A DNA stretch of 64,000 bases from Leptospira ognonensis (GTDB lineage: Bacteria > Spirochaetota > Leptospiria > Leptospirales > Leptospiraceae), in contig NZ_RQGD01000002.1 in assembly GCF_004770745.1 (NCBI RefSeq), forward strand, positions 62,001-126,000. The letters run 5' to 3'. The translations under genes and the position numbers were made by a program. Below are positions 9,197 through 19,027 of this stretch, piece after piece. The notes under the pieces were generated by a model. That model was not told the DNA's origin. It was given only the letters and a program-made list of their open reading frames with translations, and made no database searches. The first letter of the stretch is position 1. The number at the start of each line of letters is the position of its first letter.

Positions 9197-10569
9197 AAGG
9201 TCTACCGATCGTTACCATTGTCGGAAGACAAAATGTGGGAAAATCCACTCTATTTAACGCGCTCCTCCGTGCACAAAGTGCGATCACGCAAAACTCGCCT
9301 GGTGTCACTCGCGACGTCTTACAGAAGTTAGTAGAAAGAAGTGAGTTTAAGTCTTCTTTTTATCTTTGTGACACTCCTGGACTTGATATAGAAAATTTAG
9401 ATGAAATCAATACAGAAATCCTTGAAATTTCATTTGAACACTTACGTCGCAGTGATCTCATCATTCATGTACTTGATCATAAAGATTTGAGACCTTATGA
9501 TCATAAATTGGTAGCGATCTTTAAAAAAGATGAAGTCTTAAAAGAAATTCCTGTTTTATCCGTTATCAATAAAGTAGATAGTGATGTTGATGAATATGAT
9601 CTGGAACCATTTTACCAACTCGGACTTAACGAAATTGTGCCGATCGCAGCCCAGGGTAGGAGAAACTTTGCCCTTTTATACGATAAGATTAATTTTTTAC
9701 TACCTAATTCGAGTAAGACGCCCGAGAGTCCATATTGTCGCATTGCCATCATTGGAAAACCAAATTCTGGTAAGTCAAGTCTGCTCAATACGTTTTTAGG
9801 ATTTAAGCGTGCTGTGGTGAGTGAAGTTCCTGGAACTACGAGAGATTCTGTTCATAGCCAATTCATGTTCCAAGAAAAAAAAATTGAGATCATAGATACG
9901 GCAGGCATTCGGCGAAAATCGAAAAGTGGCGAAAGTTTAGAATTTTACTCTTATAAACGTACCTTATTTGCCTTAGGCGAGGCGGACGTTGTCATACTAT
10001 TACTTGATGCCACAAAAGGTCTCGGCGAGTTTGATAAAAAAATCTTCGGGGAAATCCAAGAATTGGGAAAACCAATGATTCTTGCCGTAAACAAATGGGA
10101 TGCGATTTCAGAGAAAGAATCCAATTCCTGGAAGGCATACAAAGAGAAATTGGAATCAAGACTTCCCATTTTAAAAGAGCGTCCCATTACTTCCCTCTCC
10201 GCCACTGAAAAACTGAGAACCCATAAACTCCTAGAATTGACGATAGAGCTCTTTGAAAAGTCGCAGAAAAAGCTAACGACACGGGCTTTAAATGACTGGC
10301 TTACCAACTGGAGGGGAAAAAATAAGGTTCAGAAGGCGTCGGGAAGGCCTCCCAAGGTGTATTATGCCACTCAGGTCTCCCAGGTTCCTTTTAAATTGCT
10401 GTTTTTTGTTAATGATTCTAAGCTCTTTCCGTCGAATATCTTAGCGTTCTTCCGAAAGAGTATAGTAAGTGAGTTTGGCCTTGAGGGACTCAGTCTCGAG
10501 ATCGAGCTTCGGAATCGAAACGAAACAAAGGAGGGTCGAGATGATACTTCTCCCCGCAATCCTAGCTAG
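9193..10569 (+). CDS. der: ribosome biogenesis GTPase Der (EngA)
   Basis: Der has two tandem GTPase domains and a KH-like C-terminus and acts in 50S subunit maturation. The first domain shows [14 protein letters not shown] and NKVD; the second shows [18 protein letters not shown] and NKWD. The KH-like region follows (about 350-440; [18 protein letters not shown]). The 458-residue length is typical. Its start overlaps smpB by four bases, and its end overlaps plsY by 29 bases when plsY starts at its best ribosome site. Confidence 0.95.
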   Translation: MKGLPIVTIVGRQNVGKSTLFNALLRAQSAITQNSPGVTRDVLQKLVERSEFKSSFYLCDTPGLDIENLDEINTEILEISFEHLRRSDLIIHVLDHKDLRPYDHKLVAIFKKDEVLKEIPVLSVINKVDSDVDEYDLEPFYQLGLNEIVPIAAQGRRNFALLYDKINFLLPNSSKTPESPYCRIAIIGKPNSGKSSLLNTFLGFKRAVVSEVPGTTRDSVHSQFMFQEKKIEIIDTAGIRRKSKSGESLEFYSYKRTLFALGEADVVILLLDATKGLGEFDKKIFGEIQELGKPMILAVNKWDAISEKESNSWKAYKEKLESRLPILKERPITSLSATEKLRTHKLLELTIELFEKSQKKLTTRALNDWLTNWRGKNKVQKASGRPPKVYYATQVSQVPFKLLFFVNDSKLFPSNILAFFRKSIVSEFGLEGLSLEIELRNRNETKEGRDDTSPRNPS

Positions 10570-11164
10570 TTACCTCATCGGCGGTTTGCCGATCGGGTTT
10601 CTCCTCGCAAAGAAGGTCAAAGGAATTGACCTCCGAGAACATGGAAGCAAAAACATTGGAGCCACAAATGTGGGTCGGGTGATCGGCTGGAAATACGGAG
10701 TACTGGTCTTACTACTCGATGCATTAAAGGGTGCGATTCCTGTCGTCGGAGCCTCTTATTTCGATTCTGGTTTTTCCCTTACGGCAACGCAAATCCTGCT
10801 AGGAACAACCGCGATACTAGGTCATACTTACACTCCCTTTCTTTCGTTTCGAGGTGGCAAAGGTGTTGCAACAGCACTCGGCGTTTACATGACTTTAGTT
10901 CCCTTTGTGACGATCTGTGCGGTCGCCATCTTTGTACTCGTTTATAAGGTAAGTGGTTTTGTTTCCCTGGGTTCCATCGTCGCTTCCCTTTCTATGCCGC
11001 TTTGGTATTTAGGTATTTCCAAGTTGCTTCCTGGTTCCGAATATTCTCCCATTATTTTTTTAGTCTTAATTGCCACTTTTTTCCTTATCACTTTTACTCA
11101 TCGCGAAAATATCAAACGCATGTTACAAGGTAGAGAATTAAAGGCAGTTCCGGATGCAAATTGA
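10541..11164 (+). CDS. plsY: glycerol-3-phosphate acyltransferase PlsY
   Basis: PlsY transfers acyl from acyl-phosphate to glycerol 3-phosphate, the first step of phospholipid synthesis, in the inner membrane. The 207-residue protein has the expected polytopic pattern and motifs: LIGGLPIGFLLAK, HGSKNIGATNVGR (motif 1), FRGGKGVATALG (motif 2) and THRENIKRM near the C-terminus. The frame stays open upstream to 10469, but AAAGGAGG lies just before the ATG at 10541 and this matches the family N-terminus. The gene overlaps der by 29 bases and the next gene by 11. Confidence 0.95.
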   Translation: MILLPAILASYLIGGLPIGFLLAKKVKGIDLREHGSKNIGATNVGRVIGWKYGVLVLLLDALKGAIPVVGASYFDSGFSLTATQILLGTTAILGHTYTPFLSFRGGKGVATALGVYMTLVPFVTICAVAIFVLVYKVSGFVSLGSIVASLSMPLWYLGISKLLPGSEYSPIIFLVLIATFFLITFTHRENIKRMLQGRELKAVPDAN

Positions 11165-11783
11165 AAGAGAATCCTCTCTCACTTATAAGGAAAAATTATT
11201 CCTAACTACTAGCTTTGCTGAAGCACATCCCGAAGCAGAAATACAAGATTTTTACAAATGGCTCTACTTCGGTGAATTTGGAATCGAAGAATTTAATAAT
11301 CTCATGTCTGCAAAGAAACAGATGCCTGAGCTGCATGTCATTCTCGCAGAAATCAAAAAAGAAGCCACATTAGATCTAACCAATGCGAAACTTTGGGAGC
11401 CACTGGGAGTATCGGCAAAATTTATCAAGGTTTTCGTTTCTCCTTATTACTTAAAAGACTGCCCCATCAAACGACTTGTAAATTTAATTGAAAGGTCGCC
11501 CGCATTTCGTGGTGCACGTATGACTTTCAAACTAGATTGGAATATGTTAAAAGATGTGGTGACCGAAGTACGGCCAGATTTAAGCAGGCGAGATTTTATC
11601 AATTTCGAAGAACGGATCAATTTTCACCAGCTTCCGGAACTCAGTTTTACAGAAAAATTTGCAGCTGCAAATCCTTTACACTACCGAGTTGTTTCACAAA
11701 AACTTTTTTTTGACTATTTTCCTGAATACGCAGAAGATACTATCTTTCACCCATTTGTTGAAAACCAATCATTGATCGGATAA
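11154..11783 (+). CDS. conserved-looking protein of unknown function
   Basis: The 209-residue soluble protein has no signal peptide or membrane segment and matches no family I recognise. It is rich in aromatic and charged residues (EIQDFYKWLYFGEFGIEEFN) and looks mostly helical. Its start overlaps the end of plsY by 11 bases, so it belongs to the smpB-der-plsY run and is probably translationally coupled. Its 3' end runs 37 bases into the convergent DUF115 gene. Confidence 0.7.
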   Translation: MQIERESSLTYKEKLFLTTSFAEAHPEAEIQDFYKWLYFGEFGIEEFNNLMSAKKQMPELHVILAEIKKEATLDLTNAKLWEPLGVSAKFIKVFVSPYYLKDCPIKRLVNLIERSPAFRGARMTFKLDWNMLKDVVTEVRPDLSRRDFINFEERINFHQLPELSFTEKFAAANPLHYRVVSQKLFFDYFPEYAEDTIFHPFVENQSLIG

Positions 11784-13597
11784 ATGCTTCTTTTTAAATA
11801 ATGAATTTCTTTTTTAAGAGATTGGATCAGGATCGTATTTTTCCTGTTAGTATTTAAATCTTTATGCCGGAGTAAGTAGATTTCCGTCTTTCTTACCATT
11901 CGCCTAAGATAAGTTTGATTTCTTAGCCAGATCCAAAGAGGTGTTTCTTGCAAGTATACAGAATCCAAATCAATCATTTCCCATTCTTTCATGCCATCCT
12001 CAACGAATTTTAAATCGTTTTGAATTTCACGGTGGAGAGCACTTGCTCTTTTAATCCGATCCTTCTGTCTCGGTTTTTCCCCTTTAATGGTTTTCCATGC
12101 TTCAAATTGATGCCACGGATAATTATGGTTAGGCTTCGATAATAAAGGCGCAATTCCGTTTTCTGGCAGAAGATTTTGAAATCCTTCTATTTTTGCGCCG
12201 TCCTCGTTTAAGTTGATCAGTTTCATGGAAACGGTTTTTGCTGATTCTTCAAACCAATGTCTGTAGAGTTCTAAAACATAATCTGTAAGTACTGTCTTTC
12301 CGTTGCAAGATGGTACTTCCTTGGTCTCTCTTTTTCGAATGATCACTTCGTTGATTCGTTCTAGGCTTTGCTTTCTATTTACGAGCGTTAACCATTTTTC
12401 ATTATGGTGGGTCCCTGTGGAATGAATCTCCCTTCCGGAGTAGGCAAGGTCTTGACCCACAAAATAAATTTCTTCGAATCCCATAAACCGTAACATATCA
12501 AAAGCAGTTGTGGCGACACTTCCGCCCGACTGGATATCGCCTACCTGATCAAATACGGAATCCGCGAGTTCTCCTCCGGCCGTCACTTCTCTGACCAAAC
12601 TTCCTTCCGCATCCACTTGAAATTTGGCAGTAACGGAATGGATGACGGATTGAAACATAGATTCTCGAAGGAGCGTCGGCGAACTGACAAGATCGGCGAA
12701 GAGTGGAATTTGTTTTAAATCTTCCCCCATAAAATGAAAGAAGGAATTGGTTTGGGCATCAAGAGTGACGACTCCATCAGGAATGATGCCTGCCTTCAAA
12801 AGAACCTTTAAGGAAGTATCGCATGATAAGACAAAAACCTTGTCTCTTATCCTTTCGATGATAGGTAGGCTTTTTCGTAGACTTGGACCCGCAGAAACAA
12901 GTAAGGCTGAGACTCCGGACAATTTGTCCTTTAGGTCAGAGATTTGAAAGCGGTATGGAGGCGTCTTTGAAACTTGTAAGAGATTCCATATTGAATTTTT
13001 GACCCAAAGTCTTTCAAATTCAAACTTTGTAAGTAGGTCACTCATCTTTGCTGAGAATACAGATTGGATGCGTGACTCTATTTCTGAAAAAAAAGTAGTT
13101 CTTGAAAGGTCACTCGTGTTCTTTATGACTTTGAGTCCGCTCACACGGTCAATGGGTAGTGCCTCTAAGTAGTTGAGTCCCATACCGAGGAAGGCATCAC
13201 CTGCAAAGATATGTCTGCCTGGAACGGACATTACGCGAGCAAGGATTTTTTCCCAGAGAAGGGGAATGAGTGCAGGATCATCACCTAGCATCACGAAGAT
13301 TTGGCCTGGAGAAAGTAAAGCATTGATCCGCGTAAGTAATTGTGGGTTTCCCATTCCAAGCAGGATCACAACGTCCGTCTCTTTTATGTTATGTGATTCT
13401 AAAAGTCTTTCGGCTTGTTTGTCTGGAGCTACCTTTGATGCCAATGCCTCCCCGTTATATGAGACATAATACTCTCCGTTTGCCTTTGTGGGAATTATGT
13501 CCCATAAGTGAGTGGTATCCCAATCTTTGAAATAATTTCGCAAGTATGGTTTGTGTTCAAAAATTTTACTGGAAATGGTATCGTTATTTTGGGACAT
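11747..13597 (-). CDS. DUF115 / motility-accessory-factor-like protein
   Basis: The 616-residue protein contains the DUF115 (6-hydroxymethylpterin pyrophosphokinase MptE-like) core in its middle: ALLVSAGPSLRKSLPIIE, LSCDTSLKVLLKAGIIPDGV, SGGSVATTAFDMLRFMGF and YFVGQDLAYSGREIHSTGTH. In flagellated bacteria such proteins (Maf) act in flagellin glycosylation, and the fold is Rossmann-like. Leptospira makes periplasmic flagella with modified filament proteins, so a glycan role is plausible but inferred. No signal peptide is present. It is divergent from smc, with about 75 bases between the starts. Confidence 0.75.
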   Translation of the reverse strand: MSQNNDTISSKIFEHKPYLRNYFKDWDTTHLWDIIPTKANGEYYVSYNGEALASKVAPDKQAERLLESHNIKETDVVILLGMGNPQLLTRINALLSPGQIFVMLGDDPALIPLLWEKILARVMSVPGRHIFAGDAFLGMGLNYLEALPIDRVSGLKVIKNTSDLSRTTFFSEIESRIQSVFSAKMSDLLTKFEFERLWVKNSIWNLLQVSKTPPYRFQISDLKDKLSGVSALLVSAGPSLRKSLPIIERIRDKVFVLSCDTSLKVLLKAGIIPDGVVTLDAQTNSFFHFMGEDLKQIPLFADLVSSPTLLRESMFQSVIHSVTAKFQVDAEGSLVREVTAGGELADSVFDQVGDIQSGGSVATTAFDMLRFMGFEEIYFVGQDLAYSGREIHSTGTHHNEKWLTLVNRKQSLERINEVIIRKRETKEVPSCNGKTVLTDYVLELYRHWFEESAKTVSMKLINLNEDGAKIEGFQNLLPENGIAPLLSKPNHNYPWHQFEAWKTIKGEKPRQKDRIKRASALHREIQNDLKFVEDGMKEWEMIDLDSVYLQETPLWIWLRNQTYLRRMVRKTEIYLLRHKDLNTNRKNTILIQSLKKEIHYLKRSIYPINDWFSTNG

Positions 13598-13672
13598 AAT
13601 ACTATCTAAAGTTTATTCTTATGTCTCACGGGGTTGTCAACCGGGAAACGTAGGCAAAGAACAAGTCAAATT

Positions 13673-16450
13673 ATGCACCTAAAAAGCTTACATATTGTTG
13701 GATTCAAGACTTTCGCAGACGAAACAGAAATTGCCTTTGACCCTGGTTTTACAGCCGTGGTTGGTCCCAATGGTTGTGGAAAATCAAATATTGTCGATTC
13801 CGTAAAATGGGTCTTTGGAGAAAAGAGTGCCAAGGGGCTGCGCGGCGAAAAAATGGATGATGTCATCTTTCACGGAACCGAGAATAGGCGAGCCGCAGGT
13901 TTTTCTGAGGTGTCCATTCTTTTTGACAACCAAGACCATTACTTTAACATTGATTATCCGTCTGTAAAAATTACCCGTAGACTTTATCCAGATGGAGAAA
14001 ACGAATACTATTTAAACGACATCAGGTCTGCCAGAAAGGATGTTGAAAAAACCTTACTGGATACAGGAATCGGGAAATCGAGTTATTCGATTTTAGAGCA
14101 AGGAAGAGTAGACCAAATTTTAAATTCCAAACCGGAAGAAAGAAGGGCAATCTTTGAAGAGGCAGCGGGTGTCTCGCGTTTCAAATTGGATCGAAAAGAA
14201 GCGATGAAGAAGCTAGACGATACCAAGCAGAATCTACTTCGTATCCAAGACATCATGGGTTCCATGCTCAAAGAAATGGAAGTCAAAGAAAAACAATCCG
14301 AAAAAGCAGAGTCCTATTTTAAACTCAAACAAGATCTAGATGAATCGGATAAAAATCTTAGGTACCTGAAACTTACCGATTATAAAAAGCGCATGAAAAA
14401 GTCCGATGAAGAGTTAATGGACATTCGTGATAAAAATAAAAATATTCTCTCCCAAATCCAAGACGAAACAAACCAGATTTCAGAAAAAGAAAGATCCAAG
14501 GAAGTAAAGGAAAGAGAAATCGCAGATATCGATAAGAAATTATTTGATCATCTTAGCCGAACGCAAATCCAGAAAGAGAAGATCTCAAAAAACAAAACCT
14601 TTATCGCTGAATATGATGTGAGACTAGCTGAGATTTCGCTCCTTCTCAATGAAGAAAGCGATTCTACAAGCAAACTTGAAATAGAACGAAAGAATATCGA
14701 TTCGGAAGTGGATCATGAGAAAGAAATCCAAATCCAGCTTGGTGTAGAAATTCAAAAGCTAATTGAACTCAAACTTTACATTGAAGGCCAAATCAAAAGC
14801 GAAGAGGAGCAGATATCTCAAAAAGAATCCCGCATCCTTGAAAATGAAAAACGTCATATAACCCTTAGAGAAAGTCAGAAACAAATTATACAGGAACTCA
14901 TTCAAGAGTTAGAAAACAAAAAAAAGGAATCCCAAGGCTCAGAACAAAAAAGAAATGAAGACAAAAGCATACTACTCTCAAGTCTTGATTCCTATCAGAA
15001 GTTGCTAGAATCCTCGTTAAGTTTATTGCAAGATGGACAATTCTTAGAAGTTTCGAAGGAACTTTCTAAGATTGATCTAAATTACTATCGTGGAGAATTG
15101 GCCGGATTTTTAGAACGTGAAGATAGCTTTCGCGATTTGCTTTTTGACAAAGATGGTGTGCTTTCCAAAAAGGAAATCGTAGACCAGGAGATTGAAGACC
15201 TTCTTCTCGAAAATGAAAATTTAACGCGCAATATTCGAGAGTGCCAGGCCTCGATTGTTATCTTTAGAGGAAGTTTGGATGAGACCAAAAACTCGATTGT
15301 CGATCTAGAAAAGAGAATGCTCGAGACTCAAGGGCGCATTGAAAATTATAACCGTCAATCTAAAGATTTAGAAGTAAGGCTCGTTGAGATTCAAAAACGG
15401 GTTGCTTCAACGAAAGACCAGGAAGCAGGCATTCGTGAAAAAAGAGATCATTTGGAAAAGGAAGTTCTATCCTTAGAAAAGGAAATTGAAGAGTCTTACC
15501 AAGAATTTTTATCCATGAGTAAAATTTTGGAATCTGAAAAGGCAACCTTGCAAGGGTTACTTGATGAAATCCAAGGACTGAAATCTAATATTTCTAAAAA
15601 TCAGGAAGTTTTCCAAACCCTATTGCCGCTTCTTTCCGAGAAAGAACGCCTTTCTTCAGGATTAAAAGTACAAATTGATTCGGTGATTGAAGAATTATAT
15701 AATGATTATTCAATTACGGATACGGAACTCGAAGTAGAGAAGAGGGAGCTCTCCCTTGACCAAAAAGCAGAGGAAAGGAAACTGAGATCGTCCAAATCGG
15801 AAATACAGTTGTTAGGATCGATCAATCCGCTTGCCATTGAAGAATATCGCAACATCAAAGAAATTTTTGAACACAATCAAAAGCAAAAGTCAGACATCGA
15901 AAGTTCGAAGAGGGATATAGAGGAAGTATTAAAACGAATCAACGAGGAATCTGAAAAATTATTCCAAGAAACCTTTGAAAAAATCAAAGCGAACTTCCAA
16001 GAAACTTTCTCGACCTTATTCAACGGAGGACGTGCCACTTTGGAGTTAACGGAGAAGGAAGATTCACTGAACTCTGGAGTTGAGATTATGGCAGAGCCAC
16101 CGGGCAAACATGTTCAGAATCTGAGATTGCTTTCTGGTGGCGAAAAATCACTTACCGCCATTGCATTGTTATTTGCAATCTATATGGTGAAACCGAGTCC
16201 GTTTTGTTTTCTAGATGAGATCGACGCGGCACTCGACGAAGCCAATAAACTTCGCTTCTGCCAGATTTTAGACAGATTTAAAGACAAAACCCAGTTCATT
16301 GTCGTCTCTCACGCGCAATCAACGATTTCAAGGGCCAATGCGATTTTTGGAGTGACAAACGAGGAGCCTGGGATTTCGAAAATTGTTTCGCTCAGACTGG
16401 ACGAAGCGAAGTCATTTACGAAACAACTTCCAAAGACCGGAACGGAATGA
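13673..16450 (+). CDS. smc: chromosome segregation protein Smc, short form without recognisable hinge
   Basis: The N-terminal head has [16 protein letters not shown] and Walker [17 protein letters not shown]; the C-terminal head has signature [17 protein letters not shown], Walker [13 protein letters not shown] and the switch His (VSHAQ). Long heptad-rich coiled coils join them. The protein is about 925 residues from the ATG at 13673, against about 1150-1200 for typical Smc. The midpoint (nucleotides about 15000-15180) is a short Leu-rich segment ([16 protein letters not shown]) that does not resemble the Gly-rich SMC hinge. A TTG at 13634 would add 13 residues, but [14 protein letters not shown] is the family-like N-terminus. 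No scpA or scpB is adjacent. Confidence 0.92.
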   Translation: MHLKSLHIVGFKTFADETEIAFDPGFTAVVGPNGCGKSNIVDSVKWVFGEKSAKGLRGEKMDDVIFHGTENRRAAGFSEVSILFDNQDHYFNIDYPSVKITRRLYPDGENEYYLNDIRSARKDVEKTLLDTGIGKSSYSILEQGRVDQILNSKPEERRAIFEEAAGVSRFKLDRKEAMKKLDDTKQNLLRIQDIMGSMLKEMEVKEKQSEKAESYFKLKQDLDESDKNLRYLKLTDYKKRMKKSDEELMDIRDKNKNILSQIQDETNQISEKERSKEVKEREIADIDKKLFDHLSRTQIQKEKISKNKTFIAEYDVRLAEISLLLNEESDSTSKLEIERKNIDSEVDHEKEIQIQLGVEIQKLIELKLYIEGQIKSEEEQISQKESRILENEKRHITLRESQKQIIQELIQELENKKKESQGSEQKRNEDKSILLSSLDSYQKLLESSLSLLQDGQFLEVSKELSKIDLNYYRGELAGFLEREDSFRDLLFDKDGVLSKKEIVDQEIEDLLLENENLTRNIRECQASIVIFRGSLDETKNSIVDLEKRMLETQGRIENYNRQSKDLEVRLVEIQKRVASTKDQEAGIREKRDHLEKEVLSLEKEIEESYQEFLSMSKILESEKATLQGLLDEIQGLKSNISKNQEVFQTLLPLLSEKERLSSGLKVQIDSVIEELYNDYSITDTELEVEKRELSLDQKAEERKLRSSKSEIQLLGSINPLAIEEYRNIKEIFEHNQKQKSDIESSKRDIEEVLKRINEESEKLFQETFEKIKANFQETFSTLFNGGRATLELTEKEDSLNSGVEIMAEPPGKHVQNLRLLSGGEKSLTAIALLFAIYMVKPSPFCFLDEIDAALDEANKLRFCQILDRFKDKTQFIVVSHAQSTISRANAIFGVTNEEPGISKIVSLRLDEAKSFTKQLPKTGTE

Positions 16451-16459
16451 AGTAGGAAT

Positions 16460-16489
16460 GGAAATGCAAGCTACTTAGCTTGCATTTCC
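16460..16489. terminator. hairpin between convergent smc and Cys-rich gene
   Basis: GGAAATGCAAGC (16460-16471), loop TACTTA, and GCTTGCATTTCC (16478-16489) form a perfect 12-bp stem. It starts ten bases after the smc stop and includes the last codons of the convergent small gene. A strong T-run is lacking, so intrinsic termination is likely but not certain. Confidence 0.5.
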
Positions 16490-16758
16490 TTGATGATACA
16501 AGAACTGAAAGTCTTGCAGTTTTCGCCTTGGCTTAGGCAACCAGCGATTTTGTTGTAGTATTTTGCTTTATTGCAGTTGAAGTCACAGCCTTTTTTAAGC
16601 ATGCTTTTTTGTTCTTCTGTAGCATTTGGATTCACGGAAAGTGTGCAGGAATAGTATCTGTCACATGCTTCTTTACATTTAGGAAAGTCTGCGGCGAAAA
16701 GCCCACTGGAAAGAAGTAGGAGCAGAGCTCCAGAAAACACCAAAACTGTTTTTTTCAT
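16471..16758 (-). CDS. small exported Cys-rich protein
   Basis: The 95-residue protein starts with a clear signal peptide (MKKTVLVFSG, hydrophobic core, cleavage around SGLFA-A). The mature part has eight Cys in a regular arrangement (CKEAC, YSC, GCDFNC, AGC, ENC, SSC), which suggests disulphide-bonded pairs in the periplasm. It looks like one of the small Cys-rich exported proteins of leptospires; the function is unknown. It lies just downstream of tRNA-Met on the same strand. Confidence 0.75.
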   Translation of the reverse strand: MKKTVLVFSGALLLLLSSGLFAADFPKCKEACDRYYSCTLSVNPNATEEQKSMLKKGCDFNCNKAKYYNKIAGCLSQGENCKTFSSCIIKEMQAK

Positions 16759-16777
16759 AGTTTTTTCCTCTCGATCT

Positions 16778-16854
16778 TGGTAGCGAAGACGGGAGTCGAA
16801 CCCGTGACCTCAGGGTTATGAATCCTGTGCTCTAACCATCTGAGCTACCTCGCC
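16778..16854 (-). tRNA. tRNA-Met (anticodon CAU)
   Basis: A complete cloverleaf is seen on the minus strand: acceptor GGCGAGG/CTTCGCT with terminal G-U, D-stem GCTC/GAGC, anticodon loop TTCATAA (CAT), T-arm ACGGG-TTCGACT-CCCGT, A73 and an encoded CCA. It lacks the C1-A72 mismatch and the three G-C pairs of an initiator, so it is probably elongator tRNA-Met. A lysidine-modified tRNA-Ile(CAU) cannot be excluded. Confidence 0.93.
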
Positions 16855-16933
16855 CTATCCATTAGATCGTTTGGTAAGGCCAAATCTTTAGCCTTACTCG
16901 CCATTTTTTCCAGTCGATCTTTGTGGTAAAGGC

Positions 16934-16967
16934 AAAAAAAAACCCTGCTTTGTAGCAGGGTTTTTTT
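16934..16967 (-). terminator. glnA Rho-independent terminator
   Basis: CCCTGC (16943-16948), loop TTTGTA, and GCAGGG (16955-16960) are flanked by A-runs on the left and T-runs on the right. On the minus strand it is a textbook terminator four bases after glnA. It could also work on the plus strand. A second small inverted repeat (GTAAGGC 16874-16880 / GCCTTAC 16891-16897) lies between it and tRNA-Met. Confidence 0.85.
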
Positions 16968-16971
16968 ATCC

Positions 16972-18432
16972 TTAGCAGGAATAAGTTGTAAGAAATTCGT
17001 ATGGGTGAGGACGTCCTTCCCAAGGCCAAATCTCCGTCTCAAACTTATAGTGCTGGTATGTTTGAAGGAAAGTTTCCGACATCACATTTCCTTGTTTGAA
17101 GACTTCTTTCTGAACCAACATCTCCTCAACAGCTTCACGAAGAGTGTGCGGCATTTGACGGATTCCTTTTTCACGAATCTCATCCAAAGAAAGTTCGAAT
17201 AAGTCTTCGTCTCTTGAAGGACCTGGATCGATTTTTTCTTTGATTCCAGAAAGTCCAGCCATCAACATCGCACTGAAAGCTAGATAAGGGTTTGCGGTTG
17301 AATCAGGAAAGCGGAACTCAACACGAATCGCTTTTTCACCACTAACAAACGGTATACGGCACGAAGCAGATCTGTTCTGTGCAGAATATGCAAGAATAGA
17401 TGGAGCTTCAAAACCTGGAATCAAACGTTTGTAAGAGTTCGTTGATGCATTAGTAAAAGCAGCACAAGCGCGAGCATACTTAAGAACACCACCGATGTAA
17501 TTTAAAGCAATATCGGAGAGACCCTGGTATTTTCCACCTGCAAAAAGATTTTTACCATCTTTCCAAAGGGATTGGTGAACGTGCATACCGTTTCCATTAT
17601 CACCGAAAAGTGGTTTTGGCATAAACGTTGCTGTTTTTCCATGCTGATGAGCAATCATCTTAACGACATACTTTAACTTTTGAACGTTATCTGCAGCTTC
17701 GATCAAGGTTCCGAATTTAACACCGATTTCACCTTGAGCTTGCGCCACTTCATGGTGAACCACAAAAGTTTCCATGCCGATAGCTTCTAATGTTTTTACA
17801 AATTCAGCACGAAGATCTACTTGTGAGTCAACAGGAGCAACTGGGAAGTAACCACCTTTTGTTCCAGGTCTATGTCCTGAATTGAAATTGATCTTTCCAG
17901 TGTTTACGTTTCCAGGAATTTCCGTGTGCGTGTTCCAAATGCCTTCTGTCGAGTCTAGCTCGTAGTATTGGCAATTGATTTCATCACGAACTCTCAAGCT
18001 ATCAAAAACGAAAAATTCATTTTCTGGTCCAAAGAATGCTGTATCAGCAATCCCAGTCGTTTTCATATATTCGAGAGCTTTTTTTGCTATCGAACGCGGG
18101 CACTTTTCATAGTATTCTTTTTTGTAAATATCCCAAACATCACAAAACATAACTAGCGTTTTGTCGGCTGTGAATGGGTCCAAGAATGATGATCCGATAT
18201 CTGGATGAAGTTGCATATCGGATGCATTGATTGGCTGCCAGCGGGCGATTGAAGATCCATCAAATGGGATCCCTTTAAAAGTGTCTTCGTTTACAGAATT
18301 CACATAGTAAGAAACGTGATGCCATATTCCTTTGATGTCCGTGAAACGGAAATCGAAGAATATAACTCCATTTTTCTTGGCAAACTCAACCACTTCCTTT
18401 CCGGAAGTAAATTTAGGGGTTGCGAACTGCAT
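16972..18432 (-). CDS. glnA: glutamine synthetase type I
   Basis: GlnA condenses glutamate and ammonia using ATP. The 486-residue dodecamer-type protein has the beta-grasp N-terminus ([12 protein letters not shown]), metal-binding [42 protein letters not shown] and [10 protein letters not shown]. The adenylylation region reads [11 protein letters not shown], where E. coli has NLYDLPPEE, so residue 412 is Phe instead of the modified Tyr and classical adenylylation should not occur. AAGGAG precedes the ATG. Upstream lies a sigma-54 type promoter, which suggests nitrogen-dependent transcription. The gene is monocistronic, ending at a strong terminator. Confidence 0.95.
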   Translation of the reverse strand: MQFATPKFTSGKEVVEFAKKNGVIFFDFRFTDIKGIWHHVSYYVNSVNEDTFKGIPFDGSSIARWQPINASDMQLHPDIGSSFLDPFTADKTLVMFCDVWDIYKKEYYEKCPRSIAKKALEYMKTTGIADTAFFGPENEFFVFDSLRVRDEINCQYYELDSTEGIWNTHTEIPGNVNTGKINFNSGHRPGTKGGYFPVAPVDSQVDLRAEFVKTLEAIGMETFVVHHEVAQAQGEIGVKFGTLIEAADNVQKLKYVVKMIAHQHGKTATFMPKPLFGDNGNGMHVHQSLWKDGKNLFAGGKYQGLSDIALNYIGGVLKYARACAAFTNASTNSYKRLIPGFEAPSILAYSAQNRSASCRIPFVSGEKAIRVEFRFPDSTANPYLAFSAMLMAGLSGIKEKIDPGPSRDEDLFELSLDEIREKGIRQMPHTLREAVEEMLVQKEVFKQGNVMSETFLQTYQHYKFETEIWPWEGRPHPYEFLTTYSC

Positions 18433-18490
18433 TTTTTTCTCCTTCGTTCAGAGGTACGTTTCTGATTCTAATCTGGTTGCACTTAAGATT

Positions 18491-18505
18491 GCAAGATTTA
18501 TACCA
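18491..18505 (-). promoter_or_regulatory. candidate sigma-54 promoter of glnA
   Basis: On the minus strand TGGTATAAATCTTGC places the invariant GG (-24) and GC (-12) exactly ten bases apart, as in the RpoN consensus TGGCACG-N4-TTGC. The -12 element lies about 58 bases before the glnA ATG, predicting a leader of some 45-50 bases. A small inverted repeat (CCCTT/AAGGG, 18516-18530) lies just upstream; no clear NtrC site was identified. Confidence 0.6.
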
Positions 18506-18622
18506 TTTTAAGCTTCCCTTATTTTAAGGGATTCGTGGAATTTCTAAGCAGATTGCTGGGGGAGCACAGCTTCAATGGTATACAAAATGCTCTTTAGGTA
18601 GGCATTTCGCTCATATGTTAAC

Positions 18623-19027
18623 CTAATTGCTTTCCTTGTTACTCAACCTAATTTTATTTAAAATCTCCTTCGTAATGGGCTTAGAAATAAAGTCCTTCAC
18701 AAAGGGAAAGGCTTCCGAACGCAATTTATCCGAAGGATCAACAGAAGAGGAGAGTATATAAATTTCCGTTTTAGGGAAATGAGAGAAGTAAAGGGAATCG
18801 AATCTTTCCAAAAATCCCCAACCATCAAGAACTGGCATATTCAAATCTAAGAATATGATTTCAGGAGAAGTGTCGTCACCAGTGGTTCTAAGGTTTTCAT
18901 AATAATCCAACGCATCCTGACCGTTAATCATTGTGACCGTGTGTTCGCAAAATTTTGTTTGTTTGATGATGATTTCGTGAATGCTTAGGGAAATCGGATC
19001 ATCATCTATACAGAGTACTGTTTTCAT
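18623..19027 (-). CDS. single-domain response regulator (CheY-like receiver)
   Basis: The 134-residue protein is a receiver domain alone. Acidic pocket DDD (residues 8-10), phosphoacceptor Asp in EIIFLDLNMPVLDGW, Thr/Ser in YILSSSVD and the conserved Lys in FISKPI are all visible. It starts directly after the stop codon of the giant kinase gene (TGA-ATG), so the two are certainly co-transcribed and it is the probable phosphorylation target. With no output domain it must act by protein contact or phosphotransfer. Confidence 0.9.
   Translation of the reverse strand: MKTVLCIDDDPISLSIHEIIIKQTKFCEHTVTMINGQDALDYYENLRTTGDDTSPEIIFLDLNMPVLDGWGFLERFDSLYFSHFPKTEIYILSSSVDPSDKLRSEAFPFVKDFISKPITKEILNKIRLSNKESN

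Noticed and set aside
8400..9200. tmRNA gene near smpB
   Set aside because: No tRNA-Ala-like ends or tag frame found around smpB.
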